Positions 1-6,854 of a DNA stretch of 8,130 nt are shown in pieces (position 1 is the stretch's first letter; every line of letters begins with the position of its first letter). A model generated the notes under the pieces. That model made no database searches. It had not been told where the DNA came from and was given only the letters and a program-made list of their open reading frames with translations. Made by a program: the position numbers and the translations under genes. Source of the DNA: Acidobacteriota bacterium (lineage in GTDB: Bacteria; Acidobacteriota; Aminicenantia; Aminicenantales; Aminicenantaceae); assembly GCA_030609975.1 (NCBI GenBank), contig JAUWSR010000168.1, forward strand, positions 1 to 8,130, in the 5' to 3' direction.

Positions 1-1310
1 ATTCCGCTCACTGGACCTGGCAGGGTCACTCCCCGAGAATTCTGGGCCATGAACATGATGTCAGCCTCGGACGAAAGACAGTGTTTAACAATTGTTCTCT
101 GGCCATGGGCGCTGATGACTCCGCTTGCGCCCAATGTCATATTGGCTTTGGCTGGAACGATGAGGGATTTGATTTTAGCGATCCGCAAAAGATAGATTGC
201 CTGGTGTGCCATGACACAACACAGACATATCAGAAAGGTCGGGGCGGCTTCCCTCTGGAAACGGTTGATCTGGCGCAAGTGGCCGCACAGGTAGGGCGAC
301 CCTCCCGCTCCAATTGTGGATTGTGTCATTTTAACAGCGGTGGCGGTGCTAACTTTAAGCACGGGGACCTGGAGCCCATCCTCGCCGATGCCCCTGATGA
401 TTTTGATGTTCACATGGGCAAATACAATTTACGCTGCCAGGATTGCCACACCACTTTTAAGCACCACATTGCCGGCGAGTCTATGACATCACCAGCCGTA
501 GAGGGTCGGGTACAGTGCTTTCAGTGCCATGGAACTGCACCTCATGGAATCTCCGGAAAACTCAGCAGGCATCTCGACGATCACACCCGTTCTGTGGCGT
601 GTGAAACCTGTCACATTCCTTTCATTGCCAAAGATACGCCCACGCGTATCTCTGTAGATTTTTCACAAGCAGGTCAGGACCGGGCTCCTGAGTCCGAGGA
701 GCTTGGCAAACTCACCTATGATAAAAAGATCGGGTCTCAGAAATGGGCGAAAAATCTGATCCCTGAATACCTGTGGTACGATGGAACCCGCGAGGCTCAT
801 ATAATCGGTGACAAGCTTGATCCCTCAGAAGTGGTCGAACTGAACCGGCCGCTGGGTGAACGAATCGATCCTTCGGCCCGGATCTATCCCTTTAAATCAC
901 ATACTGCCGTCCAACCCTTTGATACCGAGCATTCCACGCTGGTCGTTCCGAAGTTTGAGGGGAGCTTCTGGGATCATTATGATTGGGACCAGGCAATAGC
1001 TGATGGCATGAGCGCTCTCGGTCTGGAATATTCCGGCTCCTACGACTTTGTGGAAACCAGGATGTACACATCGATCCATCATGAAGTAGCACCCACGCAG
1101 GATTCATTGGGCTGTGTCGATTGTCACAGCCAGAGTGCTGTCACATGCAGTCGTTGTCACGGGCAGGAGATGGGATCAGAACTCCCAGACCATGCCCGCA
1201 GTGTTTTTCCTCATGTCCAGAAACGAATGGACTTTAAGAAACTTGGATATCAGGATGATCCGGCCCTCATAGGAGGCCGACTGTATATCAATTACAGGGA
1301 TAAAAGATAA
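1..1310 (+). CDS. otr: Octahaem tetrathionate reductase-family multihaem cytochrome c (5' end outside window)
   Basis: This is a periplasmic-type multihaem cytochrome c, likely an electron carrier or a reductase of sulfur or nitrogen oxyanions. The frame is open to the left edge (first full codon at 3), and it carries the family-like HWTWQG before the GTG at 81, so that GTG is internal and the true start and signal peptide are missing. Numbering from the GTG, CXXCH haem sites lie at 16-20, 40-44, 79-83, 119-123, 146-150, 174-178, 345-349 and 356-360. Family-like segments include CHIGFGW, CLVCHDTT, CGLCHF followed by GGG and KHGDL, CETCHIP, and a C-terminal RMDFKKLGYQDDP. From memory of Shewanella OTR, another haem motif lies N-terminal to this region, so the full protein may carry nine. 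The eighth visible motif sits in an apparent insertion. The family is clear; the substrate is not known, and tetrathionate, nitrite or hydroxylamine are all possible. Confidence 0.85.
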   Translation, partial: SAHWTWQGHSPRILGHEHDVSLGRKTVFNNCSLAMGADDSACAQCHIGFGWNDEGFDFSDPQKIDCLVCHDTTQTYQKGRGGFPLETVDLAQVAAQVGRPSRSNCGLCHFNSGGGANFKHGDLEPILADAPDDFDVHMGKYNLRCQDCHTTFKHHIAGESMTSPAVEGRVQCFQCHGTAPHGISGKLSRHLDDHTRSVACETCHIPFIAKDTPTRISVDFSQAGQDRAPESEELGKLTYDKKIGSQKWAKNLIPEYLWYDGTREAHIIGDKLDPSEVVELNRPLGERIDPSARIYPFKSHTAVQPFDTEHSTLVVPKFEGSFWDHYDWDQAIADGMSALGLEYSGSYDFVETRMYTSIHHEVAPTQDSLGCVDCHSQSAVTCSRCHGQEMGSELPDHARSVFPHVQKRMDFKKLGYQDDPALIGGRLYINYRDKR

Positions 1311-1313
1311 AAT

Positions 1314-1333
1314 AACTATCCTGAACTATCCAG
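1314..1333. repeat. Imperfect 10-bp tandem repeat after the cytochrome stop
   Basis: AACTATCCTG is followed directly by AACTATCCAG, matching at 9 of 10 positions, 3 bp after the cytochrome stop codon. The arms CCTG and CAGG could form a 4-bp stem, but no T-run follows, so it is not a convincing terminator. It may be chance, or a binding site for an unknown regulator. Confidence 0.25.
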
Positions 1334-1402
1334 GCTATTTGTCTCCTTAATATATAGATTTTGCATCACGAGGAAGTAAGGCTCGTCTAAACTGGCAAAC
1401 AT

Positions 1403-1431
1403 TTGCTGAATCCAGATCCATTGGTTACAAT
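1403..1431 (+). promoter_or_regulatory. Candidate sigma70 promoter for sdhAB
   Basis: TTGCTG (1403-1408) and TACAAT (1426-1431) are separated by 17 bp. The -10 matches the consensus at 5 of 6 positions and the -35 at 3 of 6. A start near 1438 would leave a leader of about 24 nt, containing the sdhA ribosome binding site. The 151-bp gap after the cytochrome gene allows sdhAB its own promoter, although read-through from upstream is also possible. Confidence 0.4.
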
Positions 1432-1461
1432 GGGGCCTACCCTATTAGAAAGAGGAAGATC

Positions 1462-3198
1462 GTGATCAAAGAATATGATGCCGTTATCGTGGGTGCCGGT
1501 GGGGCTGGATTGTACGCAGCTCTGGAAGCCAGCAAAAAGGCCAAGATCGCTGTCCTGTCCAAACTCTATCCTGTCCGCTCCCATACCGGAGCCGCTCAGG
1601 GTGGGATAGGAGCAGCCTTAGGGAACGTGGAAGAAGACAAACCCGAGTGGCATGCCTTCGACACGGTAAAGGGCGGAGATTATCTCACGGATCAAGATGC
1701 GGCTCTGGTGCTGGCGGAAGAGGCGGTCAGGGCTGTTTACGACCTCGAACACCGAGGGCTGCCTTTCAGCCGCACGCCGGAAGGGAAAATCGACCAGAGA
1801 CGTTTTGGCGGGCACACACGGAATTTCGGGGAAGCGGCGGTGCGGCGTTCCTGCTATGCAGCCGACCGGACGGGACACATGATCCTTCAAACCCTGTACC
1901 AGCAATGCATCAAGAATGAAGTCTCCTTCTATAATGAGGTGCAGCTCCTGGACGTCCTCCTCGAGGGCAAGCGCTGCACAGGTGTGATCGCCTACGACCT
2001 GGCAACCGGGGAGATTATCACATTCAAAGCCAAAGCCGTTTTGTTTGCCAATGGAGGCGTGGGACGCATGTTTCGCGTAACCTCGAATGCCTATGCCAAC
2101 ACCGGAGACGGTCAGGCCCTTTTGGCACGCCGGGGGGTTCCTTTAGAAGACATGGAATTCTTCCAGTTTCACCCCACGGGAATCCGGGAAATGGGCATCC
2201 TTATTACCGAAGGTGTGCGCGGCGAAGGCGGCATCTTGCGCAATTCCACGGGTGAGCGTTTCATGGAACGCTATTCACCCACAATGCTGGACTTGGCACC
2301 GCGTGACATCGTCTCCCGCGCCATTGTGACCGAGATCCGAGCAGGTCATGGAATCAAAGGGGATGGTCAAATCGACGACTATGTTTTTCTGGATGCTTCC
2401 CATTTGGGGAGAGAAGTGATCGAATCCAAGCTTCCCGAGATCGCGGATTTTGTTCGCACCTATCTGGATATCGATCCTGTGGAATCGCCCATACCGGTCC
2501 ACCCCACGGCCCATTACGCTATGGGCGGCATCCCGACCGACCTCGAAGGGTGCGTGATCGCAGACGAGAAGGGCACCAAGATCGATGGCCTCTATGCGGC
2601 CGGTGAATGTGCCTGTGTTTCTGTACATGGTGCTAACCGCTTGGGTACCAACAGCCTGGTCGACCTGATCGTTTTCGGCCGCCGTGCAGGCATCCACATG
2701 GGCCGCTTTGTCCAGGAAAGCAATCCCCACCCTGTATCCCCAGATTCAGCCGCTTCCATCGAAGCACAGATCAAAGCCCTTAAAAAAAGAAAAAACGGAC
2801 CGGCGCCTGAGATGATACGCAAGCGTATGCAAAACAGCATGATGGCCAAGGTGGGGATCTACCGCAACGGTAGAGACATGGCCGAGACTGTGGAAGAATT
2901 GAGAGAGCTTCGTCAAATGTATCGAGAGGTAGGCTGCCCCGATTTGAGCCAGGCTTTCAACACAGCGGTGCTGGAGGTTTTCGACTTGGGACACCGATTG
3001 GAAAACCCCTACATCACTGCCGTCTGGGCCCTCAATCGGGAAGAGAGCCGCGGTGCCCATGCCCGTGAGGATTTTCCGGAGCGGGATGATACGAACTGGC
3101 TGAAACATACGCTGGCCTGGCTGGAAGGCGAAGATATCAGGTTCGGATATAAACCGGTGGATATCTCCCGTTGGGAGCCCAAGCCACGTAAATATTGA
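1462..3198 (+). CDS. sdhA: Succinate dehydrogenase/fumarate reductase flavoprotein subunit
   Basis: This FAD subunit interconverts succinate and fumarate on the cytoplasmic side of the membrane and passes electrons to the iron-sulfur subunit. The 578 residues are close to E. coli SdhA (588). Visible are the N-terminal dinucleotide motif GAGGAG (11-16), the covalent-FAD histidine in RSHTGAAQGG (H41), HPTG (237-240), the catalytic-type arginine in APRDIVSR (R286), HYAMGG (H351), and the substrate/FAD segment GECACVSVHGANRLG (381-395). The C-terminal region carries the typical ESRGAHAREDFPERDD. The start is GTG, chosen because GAGGAAG precedes it at good spacing and the protein then opens directly on the FAD fold. 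There is no signal peptide, so it is cytoplasmic. sdhB follows after 67 bp. Sequence alone does not decide between succinate oxidation and fumarate reduction. An A-rich stretch near residue 443 contains an A_AAA_AAC heptamer. Confidence 0.95.
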   Translation: MIKEYDAVIVGAGGAGLYAALEASKKAKIAVLSKLYPVRSHTGAAQGGIGAALGNVEEDKPEWHAFDTVKGGDYLTDQDAALVLAEEAVRAVYDLEHRGLPFSRTPEGKIDQRRFGGHTRNFGEAAVRRSCYAADRTGHMILQTLYQQCIKNEVSFYNEVQLLDVLLEGKRCTGVIAYDLATGEIITFKAKAVLFANGGVGRMFRVTSNAYANTGDGQALLARRGVPLEDMEFFQFHPTGIREMGILITEGVRGEGGILRNSTGERFMERYSPTMLDLAPRDIVSRAIVTEIRAGHGIKGDGQIDDYVFLDASHLGREVIESKLPEIADFVRTYLDIDPVESPIPVHPTAHYAMGGIPTDLEGCVIADEKGTKIDGLYAAGECACVSVHGANRLGTNSLVDLIVFGRRAGIHMGRFVQESNPHPVSPDSAASIEAQIKALKKRKNGPAPEMIRKRMQNSMMAKVGIYRNGRDMAETVEELRELRQMYREVGCPDLSQAFNTAVLEVFDLGHRLENPYITAVWALNREESRGAHAREDFPERDDTNWLKHTLAWLEGEDIRFGYKPVDISRWEPKPRKY

Positions 3199-3265
3199 CC
3201 TGGTTATTGAAGATAAATGTGGACAGCGAATTTTTTGTCAACAATCTGGCTACAGAGAGGATAGA

Positions 3266-3991
3266 ATGAAAGTTATCCTGGAAATTCAGCGATATGATCC
3301 GAATCAGAACATCGAACCGTATTTCCAAAGCTACGAGATGGAAACCCAGCCCGAGGAACGTTTGCTCACCGTATTGATGAGGATCAAACAGGAGCTCGAT
3401 CCCAGTCTGGGATTTAGAAAGAGCTGTGCGCACGGAGTTTGCGGATCGGACGCAATGGTGGTCAATGGTAAAGAGAGGCTGGCCTGCAAAACCCTGATCA
3501 AGGATGTCGTGACGGATATAGACCGCTCCATCCGGGTCGAGCCTTTACAAACGCTCCCGCTGCAGAGAGATCTTATGGTGGATCAAACCCATTTCTTTCA
3601 AAACTACATGCAGGTCAAACCTTTTCTTATCAACCCGGACTCCCCTCCCGAAGCCGAGCGCCTGCAATCACCGAAAGAACGGCAGCAGATCGACGAAGGC
3701 ACAAGCTGCATCCTGTGTGCCTCCTGTTATTCGGCATGTCCTATCATCCAAGAGAAAAACCCCGATTTCCTGGGCCCTGCGGCGGTGATTCAAGCCGCTC
3801 GATTTTTAGATGACAGCCGGGATCGAGGTTTCGCGGAAAGACTCCCCGAGCTGGACCAAGACAATGGCATCTGGCCTTGCGAGAATCATTTTGAGTGCAC
3901 CCGTGTATGCCCCCGAGGTATCAAGATCACCAAGACCATAAACCTTACCAAACGCAGCATCACAAAATACAAAGACCTCACCCTTTCATAA
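3266..3991 (+). CDS. sdhB: Succinate dehydrogenase/fumarate reductase iron-sulfur subunit
   Basis: This subunit carries electrons from the flavin of SdhA through three iron-sulfur clusters toward a membrane quinone site. The 241 residues match the usual length (E. coli 238). The N-terminal [2Fe-2S] domain shows C54, C59, D62 and C74; the Asp in CGSD replaces the more common Cys, as in E. coli SdhB. The C-terminal domain shows C148, C151, C154 and C215 for the [4Fe-4S] cluster and C158, C205 and C211 for the [3Fe-4S] cluster. The E. coli quinone-site residues W163/W164, H207 and I209 are not kept, while the Pro after C158 is. The ATG is preceded by AGAGAGG. No anchor subunit follows: the gene ends inside the convergent rtcB gene, overlapping it by 14 bp. 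It may serve a succinate dehydrogenase or a fumarate reductase. Confidence 0.95.
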   Translation: MKVILEIQRYDPNQNIEPYFQSYEMETQPEERLLTVLMRIKQELDPSLGFRKSCAHGVCGSDAMVVNGKERLACKTLIKDVVTDIDRSIRVEPLQTLPLQRDLMVDQTHFFQNYMQVKPFLINPDSPPEAERLQSPKERQQIDEGTSCILCASCYSACPIIQEKNPDFLGPAAVIQAARFLDDSRDRGFAERLPELDQDNGIWPCENHFECTRVCPRGIKITKTINLTKRSITKYKDLTLS

Positions 3992-5399
3992 CCCCCAGAG
4001 GCACGGTCCGTGCCACCAGCTTCCCGATGCCGGTCTCGTGGGAAACTCTGACCACTTCATCCACGTTTTTATAGACCTGAGGCGCCTCTTCGGCCACACC
4101 CTTCCAGCTGACGGATTTAAGCTCGATGCCCTTGTCCAACATCTCTCGCTTGATCTGTTCTCCCCGAAAACGGCGCCGAGCTTCGTGCCGGGACATAACT
4201 CGTCCGGCTCCATGGGCAGTGGAACTGAAACTCAGGCTTTCCGCCTCCGGAGTTCCCACCAGGATGTAGGAGGCGGTTCCCATGCTGCCAGGGATAAACA
4301 CCGGCTGGCCGACGTCACGGTAACCTTCAGGGATCTCTTCCCGGCCCGGCCCGAAACTGCGGGTGGCCCCTTTGCGGTGGATGCAAACATCCTTCAAACG
4401 TCCCTCTACTTCATGCTTCTCGAACTTGGCTACATTGTGGCAGACATCGTAGACCTGATCCATGCCTTCAGCAGTCCCTAAGACCTTTTTGAATACGCCT
4501 CGCACCCAATGAGCGATCATCTGCCGGTTGGCAAAGGCGAAGTTCACGGCAGAGCTCATAGATTTGTAGTACCGCTTCCCCAGGTCGGAACCAAGAGGTG
4601 CGTAGATCAACTGCCGGTCCGGAAGGTTCTTGGTGCCGAAGGCATTTTCCATCAAGCGAATGTAATCCGAAGCGACCTGGTGACCCAAGCCGCGGCTGCC
4701 GCAGTGAATCATGACCAGGATCTGGCCCGCCTCATGAATGCCGAAGATGTGCGCGATATCATGGTCAAAGATCTGATCTACCTTCTGGATCTCCAGGAAG
4801 TGGTTGCCCGAACCCAGGGTTCCTAACTGGGGCAAACCTCGTTCCACAGCCCTGCGGGAGAGATAGCTGGGATCGGCCGCAGGCATGCGGCCAACCTCTT
4901 CGGTATACAAGAGGTCCTGCTTGGTGCCGAATCCCCTGTCTACAGCCCATTCAGATCCGCGAGCACAGACTTCCCGGAGTGTTTGCTCTGTGAGTCGTGT
5001 GACTCCCCCTTTCCCGACTCCTGCGGGAACCTCCTGGAGGATCTCGGTCAGGAGCTTAGAACGTACATTGAGAATGTCCTTTTCGCTGAAGTCCGTCTTC
5101 AAGAGGCGAACGCCACAGTTGATGTCATAGCCCACCCCTCCGGGAGAGATGATGCCTTCATCGCGATCGAAGGCCGCTACACCACCAATGGGAAAGCCAT
5201 ATCCCTGATGAGCATCCGGCATGGCATAGGCCGCCCGCTGAATCCCTGGTAGGCAGGCCACGTTCTTAGCCTGCTGCAGGGTTTGGTCACGTTTTATCCC
5301 CTCGACCAACTGGGAAGAGCTGTAGATAATGGTAGGCACTTTCATATCCCCATGTCGGGGAATCTCCCAGGTGAATTGATCCAAGCGCTTGAGCTCCAT
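3978..5399 (-). CDS. rtcB: tRNA-splicing/RNA-repair ligase RtcB
   Basis: RtcB is a GTP- and Mn-dependent RNA ligase that joins 2',3'-cyclic phosphate or 3'-phosphate ends to 5'-OH ends, acting in tRNA splicing or in repair of cleaved RNA. The 473 residues match the family (Pyrococcus RtcB is about 481). Metal-binding and catalytic positions are in place: D92 and C95 in GYDINCGVR, H200 in GSGNHFLE, H232 in HCGSRGLGHQ, H321 in CHNVAKFE, and the guanylylated histidine H396 in STAHGAGRVMSR. Start: ATG with GAGG five bases upstream, that GAGG sharing bases with the archease stop codon. It is the last gene of the VOC-amrS-archease-rtcB run and directly follows its activator, archease. Its 3' end overlaps convergent sdhB. 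No RtcR-type regulator is in the window. Confidence 0.97.
   Translation of the reverse strand: MELKRLDQFTWEIPRHGDMKVPTIIYSSSQLVEGIKRDQTLQQAKNVACLPGIQRAAYAMPDAHQGYGFPIGGVAAFDRDEGIISPGGVGYDINCGVRLLKTDFSEKDILNVRSKLLTEILQEVPAGVGKGGVTRLTEQTLREVCARGSEWAVDRGFGTKQDLLYTEEVGRMPAADPSYLSRRAVERGLPQLGTLGSGNHFLEIQKVDQIFDHDIAHIFGIHEAGQILVMIHCGSRGLGHQVASDYIRLMENAFGTKNLPDRQLIYAPLGSDLGKRYYKSMSSAVNFAFANRQMIAHWVRGVFKKVLGTAEGMDQVYDVCHNVAKFEKHEVEGRLKDVCIHRKGATRSFGPGREEIPEGYRDVGQPVFIPGSMGTASYILVGTPEAESLSFSSTAHGAGRVMSRHEARRRFRGEQIKREMLDKGIELKSVSWKGVAEEAPQVYKNVDEVVRVSHETGIGKLVARTVPLGVMKG
4000..4014. other. Perfect 15-bp dyad at the sdhB/rtcB convergence
   Basis: GGCACGG and CCGTGCC flank a single T, starting 9 bp past the sdhB stop and lying within the last codons of rtcB. 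In RNA it would form a short GC-rich hairpin on either strand. No T-run follows on either side, so it is not a canonical intrinsic terminator. It could still stabilise or pause the 3' end of the sdhAB transcript. The dyad is directly visible; any function is inference. Confidence 0.35.
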
Positions 5400-5404
5400 A
5401 TGGG

Positions 5405-5408
5405 CCTC
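5405..5408 (-). promoter_or_regulatory. rtcB ribosome binding site overlapping the archease stop codon
   Basis: On the minus strand the archease stop TGA runs into GAGG, which sits 5 nt before the rtcB ATG. A ribosome finishing archease is therefore positioned on the rtcB start, suggesting translational coupling of activator and ligase. Confidence 0.6.
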
Positions 5409-5826
5409 ACATATCCACCACCACCTGCACCAGGCAAGGAGCGCTCCTTTGAATCTGCATCTCGTTATAGGTGATGGCTTTCACGTCTCCAAAAATCTCG
5501 TACTGTCCCGATTGGATGTCTCCCCGAAATACAGTCTGAAGGCTGTATCCGGCATGCCCCTCAATGAGCTCAACGGATTCCACAGTTCCCAACAAAAACC
5601 GGCGGGTATCTAGAAGGAAGAGGATCTCTTCCAAGAAACCCAAAAGAAGCTGCTTCAGATCAATTCCTCTAACCTCACTAGCCTGAGTCTGTTTTAAGGC
5701 GATGGCTTGGACATCCCACATGAGTCCGGCCGTCGCCAGGGCTGCATTCTGAAAAGCTTCTTCCAAACTCTGGCCAAAGGCTTGGAATTTGGCATCCGCT
5801 GTGTGTTCCAGATACCTGTACTTCAT
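5407..5826 (-). CDS. Archease (RtcB activator)
   Basis: Archease is a small metal-binding protein that speeds guanylylation and turnover of RtcB. The 139 residues match the family. It opens with the signature YRYLEHTADAKFQAFG, continues with the LEEAFQNAA helix, and ends with VKAITYNEMQI and VVVDM. Candidate metal ligands are D11 in HTAD, D38 in LMWD and the near-terminal D138; this assignment is from family knowledge. The ATG overlaps the stop of the upstream radical SAM gene in an ATGA arrangement, with a weak GGGAAG upstream, so translation is probably coupled. rtcB begins 7 bp downstream, the classic archease-rtcB pairing, which makes the function secure. There is no signal peptide, so it is cytoplasmic. 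Confidence 0.94.
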   Translation of the reverse strand: MKYRYLEHTADAKFQAFGQSLEEAFQNAALATAGLMWDVQAIALKQTQASEVRGIDLKQLLLGFLEEILFLLDTRRFLLGTVESVELIEGHAGYSLQTVFRGDIQSGQYEIFGDVKAITYNEMQIQRSAPCLVQVVVDM

Positions 5827-6851
5827 GAGCGGCTTCCCAAGCTGAAGATCCCGGCGATCGTATGCTCACAGAAGGGACAGTGCCCCTCTTTGAGCTGGTT
5901 TTTTGTGATGGAGAAACCGTTACGGCCGATCACTTCCTGCTCACAGTTGGGACAAAACGTGCCCTCGGATTCTCCCCAGACATTGCCGATATAAATATAT
6001 GACAAGCCCTGGTTCCTGCCGATGGCATAGGCTTTGCGCAGGCTTTCTACAGGCGTGGGCTGCGACTCTAAATACTGAAAATCCGGATGGAAACGGCTGA
6101 TGTGCCAGGGAATGTCCACATCCACTTCCGCAATGAAAGCCGCGATATCGGTCAGTTCCTGCTCGGAATCATTCTGTCCGGGAATCACCAAAGTAGTGAT
6201 CTCCACCCATATATTCAGCTCCCGCATCGTGCGGATGGAAGCCAAGACGGGCTCGAGACGGGCTCCGCACAGTTTTTGGTAATATTCATCCCGGAAGGAC
6301 TTGAGGTCCACATTGCAGGCATCCAAATAGGGATGGATAGTATCCAAGGCTTCACGCGTCATGTATCCGTTGGTTACAAAATTATTCCCTAAGCCGGCAT
6401 CCGAAGCGAGCCGGGCGGTGTCCAAAGCATATTCAAAGAAGATCGTCGGTTCGGTGTAGGTGTAAGAGATACTCATACACCCCTGTTGTTTAGCAGTGGC
6501 CACAATCTCCTCCGGACTTAAAGCACGACCGGAGAAGTCCTTTTTTTTGCCTTTGGAGTTCTGGGAGATCTGCCAGTTTTGACAAAAGGAACAGCGAAAG
6601 TTGCATCCACTGGTTGCAATTGAAAGCGATTGGCTTCCGGGCAAAAAATGGTAGAGTGGCTTTTTCTCGATCGGATCGATGTGGGCGGCGATGACCTCCC
6701 CATATACATGGGTGTACAATTTGCCCTCACGGTTCTGCCTCACACCACAGATCCCGAATTGATCAGGAGCAAGGCGACAGCGATGGCTGCAAAGCTGGCA
6801 GATGGCTTGCTTTCCATCCGACATTTCATAGAGCAAGGCTTCCTTTAGCAC
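5823..6851 (-). CDS. amrS: AmmeMemoRadiSam-type radical SAM enzyme
   Basis: This is a radical S-adenosylmethionine enzyme of the family encoded with, or near, Memo and AMMECR1 domain proteins; its reaction is not established as far as I know. The 342 residues are typical. An N-terminal Cys cluster (C18, C21, C25, C35) is followed by EKKPLYHFLPG, the radical SAM CX3CX2C in SGCNFRCSFC (C83, C87, C90), YTYTEPTIFFEY and DLKSF, which fit the family barrel, and a C-terminal CPNC/CPFC pair (C300, C303, C325, C328) likely to bind zinc or iron. The GTG start is chosen because GAGAGG lies 6 nt upstream; an ATG at residue 10 would cut the family-like MLKEALLYE. It starts 3 bp after the VOC stop and overlaps archease by 4 bp. 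No Memo or AMMECR1 gene is in the window. An A8 run at codons 102-104 forms a slippery heptamer in frame. Confidence 0.92.
   Translation of the reverse strand: MLKEALLYEMSDGKQAICQLCSHRCRLAPDQFGICGVRQNREGKLYTHVYGEVIAAHIDPIEKKPLYHFLPGSQSLSIATSGCNFRCSFCQNWQISQNSKGKKKDFSGRALSPEEIVATAKQQGCMSISYTYTEPTIFFEYALDTARLASDAGLGNNFVTNGYMTREALDTIHPYLDACNVDLKSFRDEYYQKLCGARLEPVLASIRTMRELNIWVEITTLVIPGQNDSEQELTDIAAFIAEVDVDIPWHISRFHPDFQYLESQPTPVESLRKAYAIGRNQGLSYIYIGNVWGESEGTFCPNCEQEVIGRNGFSITKNQLKEGHCPFCEHTIAGIFSLGSRS
6507..6546 (-). promoter_or_regulatory. Possible -1 ribosomal frameshift signal inside amrS
   Basis: Read on the minus strand, codons 102-104 (AAA AAA AAG) contain A_AAA_AAG at 6546-6540 in the correct phase for a -1 slip. 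After 5 nt comes CTCCGG (6534-6529), a 13-nt loop and CCGGAG (6515-6510). The stem can extend to 9 bp with one G-U pair over 6537-6529 and 6515-6507. A -1 shift would add 16 codons and stop at TAA (6492-6490), giving about 120 residues ending in a Cys-rich tail. No well-spaced internal Shine-Dalgarno lies upstream, unlike in dnaX. The sequence elements are certain; the activity is inference. Confidence 0.35.
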
Positions 6852-6854
6852 AGC

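Noticed and set aside
81..83. GTG at 81 as the true start of the cytochrome gene
   Set aside because: The same frame is open upstream to the window edge and encodes HWTWQG and further family-like sequence, and no signal peptide follows the GTG.
3440..3452. Loss of a [2Fe-2S] cysteine in SdhB as a defect
   Set aside because: Asp at this position (CGSD) is also found in functional E. coli SdhB, so it is a known variant rather than a lesion.
4038..4481. Long open frame (147 codons) on the + strand within rtcB
   Set aside because: It is fully antisense to rtcB, whose catalytic motifs are all intact, and its product shows no recognisable family.
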